Below are positions 21,723-30,586 of a DNA stretch of 64,000 nt, piece after piece. This DNA comes from Micromonospora globbae (GTDB lineage Bacteria > Actinomycetota > Actinomycetes > Mycobacteriales > Micromonosporaceae). The stretch covers positions 332,062-396,061 of the forward strand of contig NZ_RAQQ01000003.1 of assembly GCF_003610785.1 (NCBI RefSeq), read 5' to 3'. Positions within the stretch are counted from its first letter, which is position 1. Each line of letters opens with the position of its first letter. Position numbers and translations under genes: made by a program. A model generated the notes under the pieces. It had not been told where the DNA came from and made no database searches. It worked only from the letters and a program-made list of their open reading frames with translations.

Positions 21723-22676
21723 TCAGGCGGGGGTCGGCACGCTCGGCACGGCGTCGCGCTCGGGCGCGGGGGCCGTCGTGGCGCCGACGGGGAGGCGTTC
21801 CCGCGTCGACCACTGGACGTGCAGGGTGGCCAGCAGGACCAGGCAGGAGCCCAGCATGTGCGCGCCCACGAGCACCGCGGGCAGGTGGGTGAAGTACTGC
21901 ACGAAGCCGATCAGGCCCTGGCCGAGTTCGACGGCGACGAGCAGCAGCGCGGCGCGGGCGGCCCGGCCCGCGCCGACCGCGCGGAACGCGAAGACCATCG
22001 CCACCGAGAGGCCGAGCAGCAGGAACACGCTGTCGGCGTGCACCTGCGAGATCGACTCCGGGTCCAAGCCGTTGCGGGCCGCGCCCTGGTCACCGGCGTG
22101 CGGGCCGCTGCCGGTCACCCAGGTGCCGATGACCAGCACCGCCACGCTCACCGCGGTCGTGAGCCGGGCCAGCGCCCGCAGCGGCGCGGGCACCGCGGTC
22201 ACCGCCGGGCCGTCCGGTTCCGCCGTGCGCCGCCAGAGGGCGTACGCGGCGGCGATCACCGCCATCGAGGCGAGGAAGTGCAGCCCGACCACCCACGGGT
22301 TCAGGTTGGTCAGCACGGTGAGCCCGCCGACCACCGCCTGGGCCGGGATGCCGAAGAACACCGCCACGGCGAGCGGCAGCACGCCGCGCCGGCGGGGCCG
22401 GTGGGCCAGCACCGCCAGCAGGGTCGCGAACGCGATGATGCCCACCGCGAAGGTGAGCGTCCGGTTGCCGAACTCGATCACCCCGTGCACGCCCATCTCG
22501 TCGGTGGGGACGTACGAATCGTCGGTGCACCGCGGCCAGGTGGGGCAGCCCAGTCCGGAGGCGGTGAGTCGCACGGCCCCGCCGGTCACCACGATCCCGA
22601 CGTTCGCGATGATCGAGGCGAGCGCGAGCCGGCGCAGGAGCGTGGCGGAGACCGGAAACCGGACGGATCGCTTCAC
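21723..22676 (-). CDS. ctaA: Heme A synthase (COX15/CtaA)
   Basis: 317 residues, about eight membrane helices. It oxidises the C8 methyl of heme O to give heme A for the aa3-type oxidase. The conserved first loop TGGAVRLTASGLGCPTWPRC carries the two cysteines typical of the Gram-positive class. HGVIEFGNRTLTFAVG and LHFLASMAVIAAAYALW contain heme-ligand histidines. HMLGSCLVLLATLHVQW supplies the later His pair. GTG 22676 is preferred (AGGA 8 bp upstream); GTG 22694 would add six residues. It diverges from sufR. Confidence 0.92.
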   Translation of the reverse strand: MKRSVRFPVSATLLRRLALASIIANVGIVVTGGAVRLTASGLGCPTWPRCTDDSYVPTDEMGVHGVIEFGNRTLTFAVGIIAFATLLAVLAHRPRRRGVLPLAVAVFFGIPAQAVVGGLTVLTNLNPWVVGLHFLASMAVIAAAYALWRRTAEPDGPAVTAVPAPLRALARLTTAVSVAVLVIGTWVTGSGPHAGDQGAARNGLDPESISQVHADSVFLLLGLSVAMVFAFRAVGAGRAARAALLLVAVELGQGLIGFVQYFTHLPAVLVGAHMLGSCLVLLATLHVQWSTRERLPVGATTAPAPERDAVPSVPTPA

Positions 22677-22774
22677 GGAGGGAATCCTACGCACCGTAGT
22701 GGTTCCCCTAACGGGTGACTCCTGTCCCCGGTGTCGGGGATCACCGGGACCCGGGTTTGCGGGCCCGTGGGCAT

Positions 22775-22782
22775 TTACGTAA
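22775..22782. promoter_or_regulatory. TTACGTAA palindrome before sufR
   Basis: The perfect 8 bp palindrome TTACGTAA lies 11 bp before the sufR GTG, extended as ACGTAACGT. Its place in the short sufR leader fits an autoregulatory operator or part of the core promoter. SufR proteins bind inverted repeats in their own promoter, but I cannot match this site to a known SufR box. Confidence 0.3.
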
Positions 22783-22792
22783 CGTTGGCGTT

Positions 22793-23560
22793 GTGAAAAA
22801 GGCGGCGGGGGTCTCCGGGCACCGGCCGGCGACCGCTCCGGTCGCCGGTCAGCCGGCGTCCGCCCGCGGCGAGGCCGACCTCTCGACCCGCGACCGGGTG
22901 ACCCGGCTGCTGCTGGAGCGGGGGGCGACCACCGCCGCGCAGCTCGGCTCGGCGCTCGGTCTCAGCCCGGCCGCGATCCGCCGGCACCTCGACGCGATGC
23001 TCGCCGACGGTGACGTGGTCGCCCGGGAGCAGACGGTCCGCGGTCACCGGGGCCGGGGCCGCCCCGCGAAGGTCTTCGTGCTGACCGACGCCGCCCGGGT
23101 CCGCTGCGGCACCCACCACTACGACAACATGGCCACCGCCGCGCTGCGCTGGATCGCCCGCAACGGGGGTTCGGAGGCGGTGGAGGCGTTCGCCGCCGAG
23201 CAGGTCTCCGCCCTGGAGGCCCGCTGCCGGGCGGCCATGGAGGACGCGGGCGACGACCCGCTCGCCCGCGCGGAGGCGCTCGCCGGAGCGCTCACCGCCG
23301 AGGGCTACGCTGCCAACGCGTCCACGATCGCCTCCGGCGGTCAGCTCTGCCAGCACCACTGCCCGGTGGCGCACGTGGCCGCCGAGTTTCCCCAGCTGTG
23401 CGAGGCCGAGACCGAGGTGATCTCCCGCCTGGTCGGCACCCACGTGCAGCGCCTGGCCACCATCGCGCACGGCGACGGGGTGTGCACCACGCACATCCCC
23501 GCCCAGCCGGGGCGTGCCCAGTCCGGAAAGACCGTCACCACTGTGAGGACAGATAGATGA
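22793..23560 (+). CDS. sufR: Iron-sulfur sensing transcriptional repressor SufR
   Basis: 255 residues. SufR is a winged-helix repressor that senses an iron-sulfur cluster and controls the suf operon. The DNA-binding domain is [20 protein letters not shown] to [13 protein letters not shown], with the wing [19 protein letters not shown]. The C-terminal cysteine cluster [19 protein letters not shown] is the expected cluster-binding site. GTG 22793 (reading VKKAAGVSG) is chosen over an upstream start lacking a ribosome site and would give a short leader. Its stop overlaps the sufB start (ATGA), so repressor and operon are cotranscribed. Confidence 0.93.
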   Translation: MKKAAGVSGHRPATAPVAGQPASARGEADLSTRDRVTRLLLERGATTAAQLGSALGLSPAAIRRHLDAMLADGDVVAREQTVRGHRGRGRPAKVFVLTDAARVRCGTHHYDNMATAALRWIARNGGSEAVEAFAAEQVSALEARCRAAMEDAGDDPLARAEALAGALTAEGYAANASTIASGGQLCQHHCPVAHVAAEFPQLCEAETEVISRLVGTHVQRLATIAHGDGVCTTHIPAQPGRAQSGKTVTTVRTDR

Positions 23561-24987
23561 CCGAGCAGATCGTCCAGCCCCTGACCCAGGAGGAGCAGCT
23601 CGCCGCCCTGGGCCGCTACGAGTACGGCTGGGCCGACCCGGACGTCGCCGGGGCCTCCGCCCAGCGTGGCCTCAACGAGGCGGTGGTGCGGGACATCTCG
23701 GCGAAGAAGAACGAGCCGGCCTGGATGCTCGACCTGCGCCTGAAGGGCCTGCGGCTGTTCGAGCGCAAGCCGATGCCGGCCTGGGGCGCCGACCTCACCG
23801 GGATCGACTTCGACAACATCAAGTACTTCGTCCGCTCCACCGAGAAGCAGGCCACCAGCTGGGAGGACCTGCCCGAGGACATCAAGAACACCTACGACAA
23901 GCTGGGCATCCCCGAGGCGGAGAAGCAGCGGCTGATCGCCGGTGTCGCGGCCCAGTACGAGTCCGAGGTGGTCTACCACAAGATCCGCGAGGACCTCGAG
24001 GAGCAGGGCGTCGTCTTCCTCGACACGGACACGGCCCTCAAGGAGCACGAGGACCTGTTCAAGGAGTACTTCGGCACGGTGATCCCGGTGGGCGACAACA
24101 AGTTCGCCGCGCTGAACACCTCCGTGTGGTCCGGTGGCTCGTTCATCTACGTGCCGAAGGGCGTGCACGTGGAGATCCCGCTGCAGGCCTACTTCCGGAT
24201 CAACACGGAGAACATGGGGCAGTTCGAGCGGACGCTGATCATCGTCGACGAGGGCGCGTACGTGCACTACGTCGAGGGCTGCACCGCGCCCATCTACTCC
24301 TCGGACTCGCTGCACAGCGCCGTCGTGGAGATCATCGTCAAGAAGAACGCCCGGTGCCGCTACACGACCATCCAGAACTGGTCGAACAACGTGTACAACC
24401 TGGTGACCAAGCGCGCCGTCTGCCACGAGGGCGCGACCATGGAGTGGATCGACGGCAACATCGGCTCCAAGGTCACCATGAAGTACCCGGCGGTCTACAT
24501 GACCGGCGAGCACGCCAAGGGCGAGGTGCTCTCGGTGGCCATGGCCGGCGAGGGCCAGCACCAGGACGCGGGCGCGAAGATGGTGCACGCCGCGCCGCAC
24601 ACCTCCTCGACCATCGTGTCGAAGTCGATCGCCCGGGGCGGCGGCCGCACCTCGTACCGGGGCCTGGTGCAGGTGCTGGAGGGCTCGCACCACAGCAAGA
24701 GCACGGTCAAGTGCGACGCGCTGCTGGTCGACACCATCTCCCGCTCGGACACCTACCCCTACGTCGACATCCGCGAGGACGACGTGGCGATGGGGCACGA
24801 GGCGACCGTCTCCAAGGTCAGCGAGGACCAGCTCTTCTACCTGATGAGCCGGGGCCTCAGCGAGGACGAGGCGATGGCGATGATCGTGCGCGGCTTCATC
24901 GAGCCGATCGCCAAGGAGCTCCCGATGGAGTACGCGCTGGAGCTCAACCGTCTGATCGAGCTCCAGATGGAGGGCGCGGTCGGCTGA
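23557..24987 (+). CDS. sufB: Fe-S cluster assembly scaffold protein SufB
   Basis: 476 residues, full length. SufB is the scaffold core of the SufBC2D complex, where clusters are assembled. The typical N-terminal [29 protein letters not shown] and ISYSSDSL-like core are present, along with [20 protein letters not shown] and [20 protein letters not shown]. The conserved cysteine involved in assembly lies in [19 protein letters not shown]. The C-terminus [20 protein letters not shown] is shared with SufD. No intein is inserted. Coupled to sufR by 4 bp. Confidence 0.96.
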   Translation: MTEQIVQPLTQEEQLAALGRYEYGWADPDVAGASAQRGLNEAVVRDISAKKNEPAWMLDLRLKGLRLFERKPMPAWGADLTGIDFDNIKYFVRSTEKQATSWEDLPEDIKNTYDKLGIPEAEKQRLIAGVAAQYESEVVYHKIREDLEEQGVVFLDTDTALKEHEDLFKEYFGTVIPVGDNKFAALNTSVWSGGSFIYVPKGVHVEIPLQAYFRINTENMGQFERTLIIVDEGAYVHYVEGCTAPIYSSDSLHSAVVEIIVKKNARCRYTTIQNWSNNVYNLVTKRAVCHEGATMEWIDGNIGSKVTMKYPAVYMTGEHAKGEVLSVAMAGEGQHQDAGAKMVHAAPHTSSTIVSKSIARGGGRTSYRGLVQVLEGSHHSKSTVKCDALLVDTISRSDTYPYVDIREDDVAMGHEATVSKVSEDQLFYLMSRGLSEDEAMAMIVRGFIEPIAKELPMEYALELNRLIELQMEGAVG

Positions 24988-25122
24988 CCCCGACCCGAGC
25001 CGTGACCAGCCCCGACCCGCTTGCGGGTCGCGTGAACGCTGACCTGTCCGGCCGGGCCGCGCGAACACCGACCGACCCTCCCGTCAATGACACCGCCGTC
25101 GCAGAACGAGACCAAGGAAGAG

Positions 25123-26265
25123 ATGACTACCCAGGCTTCCGCGCCGCCGACCACCAAGTCGCAGGCGCTCCGCTCGTACGACGTCGCCGACTTCCCGGCC
25201 CTCACGGGCATGGAGGAGGAGTGGCGCTTCACCCCGCTCAAGCGGCTGCGCGGGCTGGTCGGCGGTGCGCAACCCGCCACCGGCGCCGTCCGGCACGAGC
25301 ACGGTGACCTGCCCGACGGCGTCACGGTCGGCCGGATCCCGACGGACGACCCGCGGGTGGGCAGCGTGCTCACCCCGTTCGACCGGATCAGCGCTCTCGC
25401 GTACGGCGGCACGGCGGACGCGCTGCTGGTCCAGGTGGCGCGGGAGGCGGTCGTCGCCGAGCCGGTGACCGTGCGGGTGGTCGGCGGAGGCGTCGACGGG
25501 CTGGCCTTCGGGCACACGTTCGTCGAGGTGGGCCGGTTCGCGGAGGTGACCCTCGTGCTGGAGCACGTCGGTTCCGCGACGCTGGCCGACAACGTCGAGG
25601 TGGCGGTGGCCGAGGGGGCGAAGCTGACGCTGGTCACGGTGGCCGACTGGGCCGAGGACGCCGTGCAGGCGCAGCACCTCAAGGTGCGGCTCGGCCGCGA
25701 CGCCAAGGTGACCCACGTCCAGGTGAGCCTCGGCGGCGACCTGGTCCGGCAGTACACGAGCGTCGAGTACACCGACCGGGGCGGCGAGGCCGAGCTGTAC
25801 GGCGTCTACTTCGCCGACTCCGGCCAGCACCTGGAGCACCGGCAGCTCGTCGACCACGCGGTCCCGGACTGCCGCAGCTACGTCGGCTACCGGGGCGCCC
25901 TGCAGGGCGAGAGCGCGCACACCGTCTGGGTGGGTGACGTGCTGATCCGCGCCGAGGCCACCGGCACCGACACGTACGAGATCAACCGGAACCTGCTGCT
26001 GACCGACGGCGCGCGGGCGGACTCCGTACCGAACCTGGAGATCGAGACCGGCGAGATCGCCGGCGCCGGCCACGCCAGCGCGACCGGCCGCTTCGACGAC
26101 GAGCAGCTGTTCTACCTGATGGCCCGGGGCATCCCGGAGGCCGAGGCGCGCCGGCTCGTGGTGCGGGGCTTCTTCGCCGAGCTGATCAACAAGATCCCGG
26201 TGGAGGAGCTGCGGGACCGGCTCGGCGCCGCCATCGAGGACCGGCTCGCCAAGGCGGGTGCCTGA
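25123..26265 (+). CDS. sufD: Fe-S cluster assembly protein SufD
   Basis: 380 residues. SufD pairs with SufB and SufC. EEEWRFTPLKRLRGL near the N-terminus, the beta-helix core (VEVAVAEGAKLTLVTVADW), the cysteine/histidine region YRGALQGESAHTVWVGDVLI and the SufB-like end FYLMARGIPEAEARRLVVRG identify it. ATG 25123 has AAGGAAG just upstream; an ATG at 25087 lacks any such site. The 135 bp gap after sufB is the largest within the operon and may contain a secondary promoter. Its stop shares one base with the next start. Confidence 0.95.
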   Translation: MTTQASAPPTTKSQALRSYDVADFPALTGMEEEWRFTPLKRLRGLVGGAQPATGAVRHEHGDLPDGVTVGRIPTDDPRVGSVLTPFDRISALAYGGTADALLVQVAREAVVAEPVTVRVVGGGVDGLAFGHTFVEVGRFAEVTLVLEHVGSATLADNVEVAVAEGAKLTLVTVADWAEDAVQAQHLKVRLGRDAKVTHVQVSLGGDLVRQYTSVEYTDRGGEAELYGVYFADSGQHLEHRQLVDHAVPDCRSYVGYRGALQGESAHTVWVGDVLIRAEATGTDTYEINRNLLLTDGARADSVPNLEIETGEIAGAGHASATGRFDDEQLFYLMARGIPEAEARRLVVRGFFAELINKIPVEELRDRLGAAIEDRLAKAGA

Positions 26266-26591
26266 TGATCCGCGTCTGCTCCACCGAGGACGTGCCGAAG
26301 GGCACCGCCATCAGCGCGGACGTCGACGGCACCGAGATCGCCGTGGTGCACGGCGAGGACGGCAACTTCTACGCCGTCCACGACGAGTGCTCCCACGCGG
26401 CGGTCGCCCTCTCCGAGGGTGAGGTCGAGGGCTGCACGCTGGAGTGCTGGCTGCACGGCTCCCGTTTCGACCTGCGCACCGGCGAGCCCACCGGGCTGCC
26501 CGCCACCGAACCCGTTCCCGTCTACCCCGTCGAAGTCCGCGACGGCGACATCTACGTCAGCCTCACGCCGAGCAATGGAGTGACCCGATAA
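26265..26591 (+). CDS. Rieske-type [2Fe-2S] ferredoxin within the suf operon
   Basis: 108 residues. The Rieske cluster ligands are seen in DECSHAAVAL and CTLECWLHGSRFDLRTGEP: C-S-H and C-W-L-H, the CxH...CxxH pattern. The rest matches small ferredoxin components of non-heme dioxygenases. Its place between sufD and sufC, overlapping both by 1-2 bp, is conserved in actinobacteria. It suggests electron supply to cluster assembly or a role as an early client, not aromatic degradation. No oxygenase partner is nearby. Confidence 0.9.
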   Translation: MIRVCSTEDVPKGTAISADVDGTEIAVVHGEDGNFYAVHDECSHAAVALSEGEVEGCTLECWLHGSRFDLRTGEPTGLPATEPVPVYPVEVRDGDIYVSLTPSNGVTR

Positions 26592-27364
26592 TGAGCACCC
26601 TGGAGATCCGCGACCTGAAGGTGTCGGTCAAGCTGCCCGAGGGTGAGCTCAAGCCGATCCTGGCCGGTGTCGACCTGACCGTGAAGTCGGGCGAGACGCA
26701 CGCCATCATGGGCCCCAACGGCTCCGGCAAGTCCACCCTGGCGTACTCGATCGCCGGCCACCCCAAGTACGAGATCACCGGCGGCACGGTGACCCTCGAC
26801 GGCGAGGACGTGCTCGCCATGTCCGTCGACGAGCGTGCCCGCGCCGGCCTCTTCCTGGCCATGCAGTACCCGGTCGAGGTGCCCGGCGTGTCGGTGGCCA
26901 ACTTCCTGCGGACGGCCAAGACCGCCATCGACGGCGAGGCGCCGAAGCTGCGCACGTGGGGCGCGGAGCTGCGCGGGGCCATGGAGCGGCTGCAGATGGA
27001 CCCGGCCTTCGCCCAGCGCAACGTCAACGAGGGCTTCTCCGGCGGTGAGAAGAAGCGGCACGAGATCGTGCAGCTCGAACTGCTCAAGCCGAAGATGGCG
27101 ATCCTCGACGAGACCGACTCCGGCCTCGACGTGGACGCGCTGCGCGTGGTCAGCGAGGGCGTCAACCGGGTCCGCGACACCGGTGACACCGGCCTGCTGC
27201 TGATCACCCACTACACCCGGATCCTGCGCTACATCAAGCCGGACTTCGTGCACGTCTTCGTGGCCGGCCGTATCGTCGAGCAGGGTGGCCCGGAGCTGGC
27301 CGAGAAGCTCGAGGAAGAGGGCTACGAGCGGTACGTGGCCGGGGCCGGGTCGGCGCGGGCCTGA
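26591..27364 (+). CDS. sufC: Fe-S cluster assembly ATPase SufC
   Basis: 257 residues. SufC is the ABC-type ATPase that drives conformational change in SufBD. Walker A is GPNGSGKSTLAYSIAG, the signature NEGFSGGEKKRHEIVQLEL, and Walker B KMAILDETDSGLDVDALRVV, the SufC-specific form. The ATG overlaps the stop of the Rieske gene (TAATG). No membrane segment is present, consistent with a cytosolic complex. Confidence 0.97.
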   Translation: MSTLEIRDLKVSVKLPEGELKPILAGVDLTVKSGETHAIMGPNGSGKSTLAYSIAGHPKYEITGGTVTLDGEDVLAMSVDERARAGLFLAMQYPVEVPGVSVANFLRTAKTAIDGEAPKLRTWGAELRGAMERLQMDPAFAQRNVNEGFSGGEKKRHEIVQLELLKPKMAILDETDSGLDVDALRVVSEGVNRVRDTGDTGLLLITHYTRILRYIKPDFVHVFVAGRIVEQGGPELAEKLEEEGYERYVAGAGSARA

Positions 27365-27383
27365 GGCGACAGGAGCGCCGGGG

Positions 27384-28688
27384 ATGACCACCATCGAGAT
27401 CCCACCGGGGATGCCGCAGTACGGCGACGTGCCGCGATACGACGTGGCCGCGGTGCGCGCCGACTTCCCGATCCTGGACCGGGAGGTCAACGGGCACCGG
27501 CTGGTCTATCTCGACAGCGCCAACACCTCCCACAAGCCGCGTCAGGTGCTCGACGTGCTCGCCGAGCACTACGCGCGGCACAACGCGAACGTGTCCCGGT
27601 CGGTGCACACGCTGGGCACGGAGGCCACCGAGGCGTACGAGGGGGCGCGGGCCAAGGTCGCGGCGTTCATCAACGCGCCGAGCCCGGACGAGGTGGTGTT
27701 CACCAAGAACTCCACCGAGGCGATCAACATCGTGGCGTACGCGTTCTCCAACGCCTCGCTGCGTCCGGACGCCGACCCCCGGTTCCGCCTCGGCCCCGGC
27801 GACGAGGTGGTGATCTCCGAGATGGAGCACCACTCGAACATCGTCCCGTGGCAGCTGCTCTGCGAGCGCACCGGCGCGACCCTGCGCTGGTTCCCGGTCA
27901 CCGACTCCGGGCGGCTGGACGAGTCGGGCCTGGACGACCTGGTCACCGAGCGGACGAAGATCGTCTCGCTGGTGCACATGTCGAACATCCTGGGCACGGT
28001 CAACGCCACGGCGCGGATCACCGAGCGGGTCCGCCAGGTGGGCGCGCTGCTGCTGCTGGACTGCTCGCAGTCGGTGCCGCACCTGCCCATGGACGTGGTC
28101 GACTACGACGCCGACTTCATCGTCTTCACCGGGCACAAGATGTGCGGTCCCACCGGCATCGGCGTGCTGTGGGGGAGGGCCGAGCTGCTGGCGGCCATGC
28201 CGCCCGTGTTCGGCGGCGGCTCGATGATCGAGACGGTCCAGATGTCCGGCTCCACGTACGCCGCGCCGCCGGCCCGGTTCGAGGCGGGCACCCCGCCGAT
28301 CGCCGAGGCGGTGGCGCTCGGCGCCGCCGTGGACTACCTCAGCGGCATCGGCATGCGGGCCATCCAGTGGCACGAGAAGGAGCTGACGGCGTACGCGCTG
28401 GACGCCCTCGCCACGGTGCCCGGCCTGCGGATCTTCGGCCCGACCGTGCCCGTGGGTCGGGGCGGGACGATCTCGTTCGCCCTCGGCGACGTGCACCCGC
28501 ACGACGTGGGCCAGGTGCTCGACTCGCTCGGCGTGCAGGTGCGGGTGGGTCACCACTGCGCCCGCCCGGTCTGCACCCGGTTCGGCGTCCCGGCGACCAC
28601 GCGGGCCTCGTTCTACCTCTACACCACCACCGAGGAGATCGACGCTCTGGTGGCGGGCCTGGAGCAGGTGCGAAAGGTGTTCGGCTGA
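27384..28688 (+). CDS. sufS: Cysteine desulfurase SufS
   Basis: 434 residues. A PLP enzyme that takes sulfur from cysteine as a persulfide for SufU. YLDSANTSHKPRQVLDVLAE opens the fold. The PLP region includes SEMEHHSNIVPWQ and DCSQSVPHLPMDV, with the Schiff-base lysine in FIVFTGHKMCGPTGIGVLW. The active cysteine is in RVGHHCARPVCTRFGVP, a class II desulfurase with a short loop. AGGAG lies 9 bp before the ATG. It overlaps sufU by one base. Confidence 0.96.
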   Translation: MTTIEIPPGMPQYGDVPRYDVAAVRADFPILDREVNGHRLVYLDSANTSHKPRQVLDVLAEHYARHNANVSRSVHTLGTEATEAYEGARAKVAAFINAPSPDEVVFTKNSTEAINIVAYAFSNASLRPDADPRFRLGPGDEVVISEMEHHSNIVPWQLLCERTGATLRWFPVTDSGRLDESGLDDLVTERTKIVSLVHMSNILGTVNATARITERVRQVGALLLLDCSQSVPHLPMDVVDYDADFIVFTGHKMCGPTGIGVLWGRAELLAAMPPVFGGGSMIETVQMSGSTYAAPPARFEAGTPPIAEAVALGAAVDYLSGIGMRAIQWHEKELTAYALDALATVPGLRIFGPTVPVGRGGTISFALGDVHPHDVGQVLDSLGVQVRVGHHCARPVCTRFGVPATTRASFYLYTTTEEIDALVAGLEQVRKVFG

Positions 28689-29161
28689 TGCAGCTCGACC
28701 AGCTCTACCAGGAGATCATCCTGGACCACTACAAGCACCCGCACGGGCGCGGGCTGCGCGACGCCGCCGACCCCGCGGCGCGCACCGCGGAGGCGCACCA
28801 CGTGAACCCGACCTGCGGTGACGAGGTCACCGTGCGGGTGGCGACGGACGGCACGGTGCTCACCGACATCTCGTACGACGGCATGGGCTGCTCGATCAGC
28901 CAGGCGTCGGCGAGCGTGCTGCACGAGCTGCTCAACGGCCGGGGCGCCGGGGAAGCGTTCGCGGTGCACGAGGCGTTCGTCGAGTTGATGTCCGGACGTG
29001 GCCAGGTCACGCCGGACGAGGACGTGCTCGGTGACGGGGTGGCGTTCGCGGGCGTGGCCCGCTACCCCGCCCGGGTGAAGTGCGCGCTGCTGCCGTGGAT
29101 GGCGTTCAAGGACGCCGCGGCACGCGCCGGGGTGGGCGTGAGCCCGGAGGTGAAGGCATGA
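28688..29161 (+). CDS. sufU: Sulfur-transfer protein SufU
   Basis: 157 residues. SufU is the zinc-dependent sulfurtransferase that accepts the persulfide from SufS. Zinc ligands are visible in NPTCGDEVTV (Cys, Asp), DGMGCSISQASAS (Cys) and VARYPARVKCALLPWMAF (Cys). LYQEIILDHYKHPHGRG is the family start. The insert between the second and third ligands matches SufU rather than IscU. Its stop is embedded in the start of the small coupling cassette 29158-29241. Confidence 0.95.
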   Translation: MQLDQLYQEIILDHYKHPHGRGLRDAADPAARTAEAHHVNPTCGDEVTVRVATDGTVLTDISYDGMGCSISQASASVLHELLNGRGAGEAFAVHEAFVELMSGRGQVTPDEDVLGDGVAFAGVARYPARVKCALLPWMAFKDAAARAGVGVSPEVKA

Positions 29162-29241
29162 GCGAGCGTCAGCGAGCGAATCATCAGCACAGGGCGCGGG
29201 TGCCTCATGCCGGCGCCGAGCGGAGCGAGGTGACGGCATGA
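29158..29241 (+). CDS. Candidate 27-residue coupling peptide between sufU and the SufT-like gene
   Basis: An ATG-started frame of 27 codons fills the 76 bp gap. Its ATG overlaps the sufU TGA (ATGA), and its TGA overlaps the ATG of the next gene (ATGA). The peptide starts MSERQRANHQ and ends GAERSEVTA. The cassette is flanked by direct copies of ATGAGCGA, as if inserted at, or duplicated from, an original ATGA stop/start junction. It shares GCCGAGCGGAGCGAGGTG and the start region with the tal-pgi cassette (15352-15426). Confidence 0.5.
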   Translation: MSERQRANHQHRARVPHAGAERSEVTA

Positions 29242-29612
29242 GCGACGAATCCACCACCACTGCCGCGACGCCGGCGACGGGCGGCGGCAAGGCCGCCCTC
29301 GCCGACATCGAGGAGGCGATGAAGGACGTCGTCGACCCGGAGCTGGGCATCAACGTGGTCGACCTCGGCCTCGTGTACGGCATGCACGTCGACGACGAGA
29401 ACGTGGTCACCCTCGACATGACGCTCACGTCGGCGGCCTGCCCGCTGACCGACGTCATCGAGGACCAGGCGCGGCAGGCGCTGACCACCGGTCCCGGGGG
29501 CGGCCTCGTCAACGACGTCCGGATCAACTGGGTGTGGCTGCCGCCGTGGGGGCCCGACAAGATCACTGACGAGGGGCGCGAGCAGCTCCGCTCGCTCGGC
29601 TTCAACGTCTGA
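29238..29612 (+). CDS. sufT: SufT-like metal-sulfur cluster biosynthetic factor (DUF59/MIP18 family)
   Basis: 124 residues. DUF59 proteins of SUF operons help maturation or transfer of iron-sulfur clusters. ALADIEEAMKDVVDPELGIN and VVDLGLVYGMHVDDEN, followed by MTLTSAACPLTDVIEDQARQ with the conserved reactive cysteine, are the diagnostic blocks; INWVWLPPWGPDKITDEGRE ends the domain. The first 15 or so residues are a Thr/Ala-rich tail. It is the last gene of the suf operon and is followed by a hairpin at 29632. Confidence 0.9.
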   Translation: MSDESTTTAATPATGGGKAALADIEEAMKDVVDPELGINVVDLGLVYGMHVDDENVVTLDMTLTSAACPLTDVIEDQARQALTTGPGGGLVNDVRINWVWLPPWGPDKITDEGREQLRSLGFNV

Positions 29613-29631
29613 CCCGGCCCTCGGGCCACAC

Positions 29632-29670
29632 CGTCGAGCGCGACGTCCGCGACGGGCGTCGCGCTCGACG
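29632..29670 (+). terminator. Hairpin at the end of the suf operon
   Basis: Exact 14 bp arms CGTCGAGCGCGACG (29632-29645) and CGTCGCGCTCGACG (29657-29670) enclose an 11 nt loop, starting 20 bp after the last suf stop. There is no U-run, so it is a GC-type terminator, common in high-GC actinomycetes. Confidence 0.7.
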
Positions 29671-29727
29671 CGTCCGTGCCTGGGTCGCGTCGCGCGTGCG
29701 CGGTGCGGGGTGATCGCGCACGAACCA

Positions 29728-29768
29728 GGAAACAGTGGCCTCCGGACGTGCCCGAGACCACTGTTTCC
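29728..29768. repeat. Perfect 11 bp inverted repeat with a 19 nt loop
   Basis: The arms GGAAACAGTGG (29728-29738) and CCACTGTTTCC (29758-29768) are exact complements. The right arm is followed by ACGATCG, so read on the minus strand the edge is CGATCGTGGAAACAGTGG, the same GATC-TG border as the palindromes at 38248 and 21619. Its G+C is lower than the surroundings. It lies in the 347 bp gap between the suf operon and the LysE gene; nothing else is evident in that gap. Confidence 0.7.
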
Positions 29769-29959
29769 ACGATCGAGCACGATCGAGCGGGTCGTGCCGA
29801 CCCGGCGACACGGATATCGGTGGCGCGCGCGAGCCGGGTGGCGCAGGATGACCGCGTGATCGAGACGTACCCGATGAAGCCCGTCCCTGTCGCCGCGGCC
29901 ACCGCCGCGCGCCGACAGCGTCGCGGTTCCGGTGGCGTCCCGATCCGCCGCCGACCGTC

Positions 29960-30586
29960 GTGACCGGGGCGTTCCTCGCCGGCCTGGTCGCCGGCTACGG
30001 CGTCGCGATCCCCGTCGGGGCGATCGCCGTGCTGATCCTGGGACTGAGCGCCCGCACCTCGTTCCGGGTGGGCGCCGCCGCGGCGCTCGGGGTGGCCACG
30101 GCCGACGGCCTGTACGCGGCGGTGGCCGCGCTCGGCGGCGCCGCGCTGGCCGCCGTGATCGCGCCGGTCGCCGGGCCGATGCGGCTCGTGGCCGCGGTGG
30201 TCCTCCTGGCGATCGCCGCCCACACGGCCTGGCGGGCGCTGCGCCCGCGTCCCGGGGCCGCCACGAACGGCGGCGGCAGGGGCCTGGAGAGCCCGGCGCG
30301 GGCGTTCAGCGGGGTGCTGGCGTTGACCCTGCTGAACCCGGCGACCGTGGTCTACTTCGCCGCGCTGGTGCTGGGCCGGGGTGACACCGCCGATCCGGAC
30401 GCGTGGGCGGCGGGAGCCTTCGTGGCCGGTGCGTTCATCGCCTCGGCGAGCTGGCAGCTGCTGATCGCCGGCGGCGGCACCCTGGTCGGCCGGGTGCTCA
30501 CCGGGGCGCACGGGCGGCTGGTGACCGCGCTGGCGTCCAGCGCCATCATCGCCGCCCTGGCGGTCGCCACCCTGCTGGCCCGCTGA
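29960..30586 (+). CDS. LysE/RhtB-family exporter
   Basis: 208 residues, hydrophobic, with about six membrane segments. The N-terminal LAGLVAGYGVAIPVGAIAVL resembles the LysE/RhtB motif, and LTLLNPATVVYFAALVLG is the conserved NP-containing helix. The family exports amino acids or small metabolites; the substrate here cannot be named. GTG 29960 directly follows a Pro/Arg-rich out-of-frame stretch, and the ribosome site is weak. The stop codon is the start of a tandem repeat (30582-30675). It appears to be monocistronic. Confidence 0.85.
   Translation: MTGAFLAGLVAGYGVAIPVGAIAVLILGLSARTSFRVGAAAALGVATADGLYAAVAALGGAALAAVIAPVAGPMRLVAAVVLLAIAAHTAWRALRPRPGAATNGGGRGLESPARAFSGVLALTLLNPATVVYFAALVLGRGDTADPDAWAAGAFVAGAFIASASWQLLIAGGGTLVGRVLTGAHGRLVTALASSAIIAALAVATLLAR

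Noticed and set aside
29676..29963. Short plus-strand frame before the LysE-type gene
   Set aside because: It reads through the GGAAACAGTGG palindrome, has no ribosome site and no similarity I recognise. Treated as a spacer.
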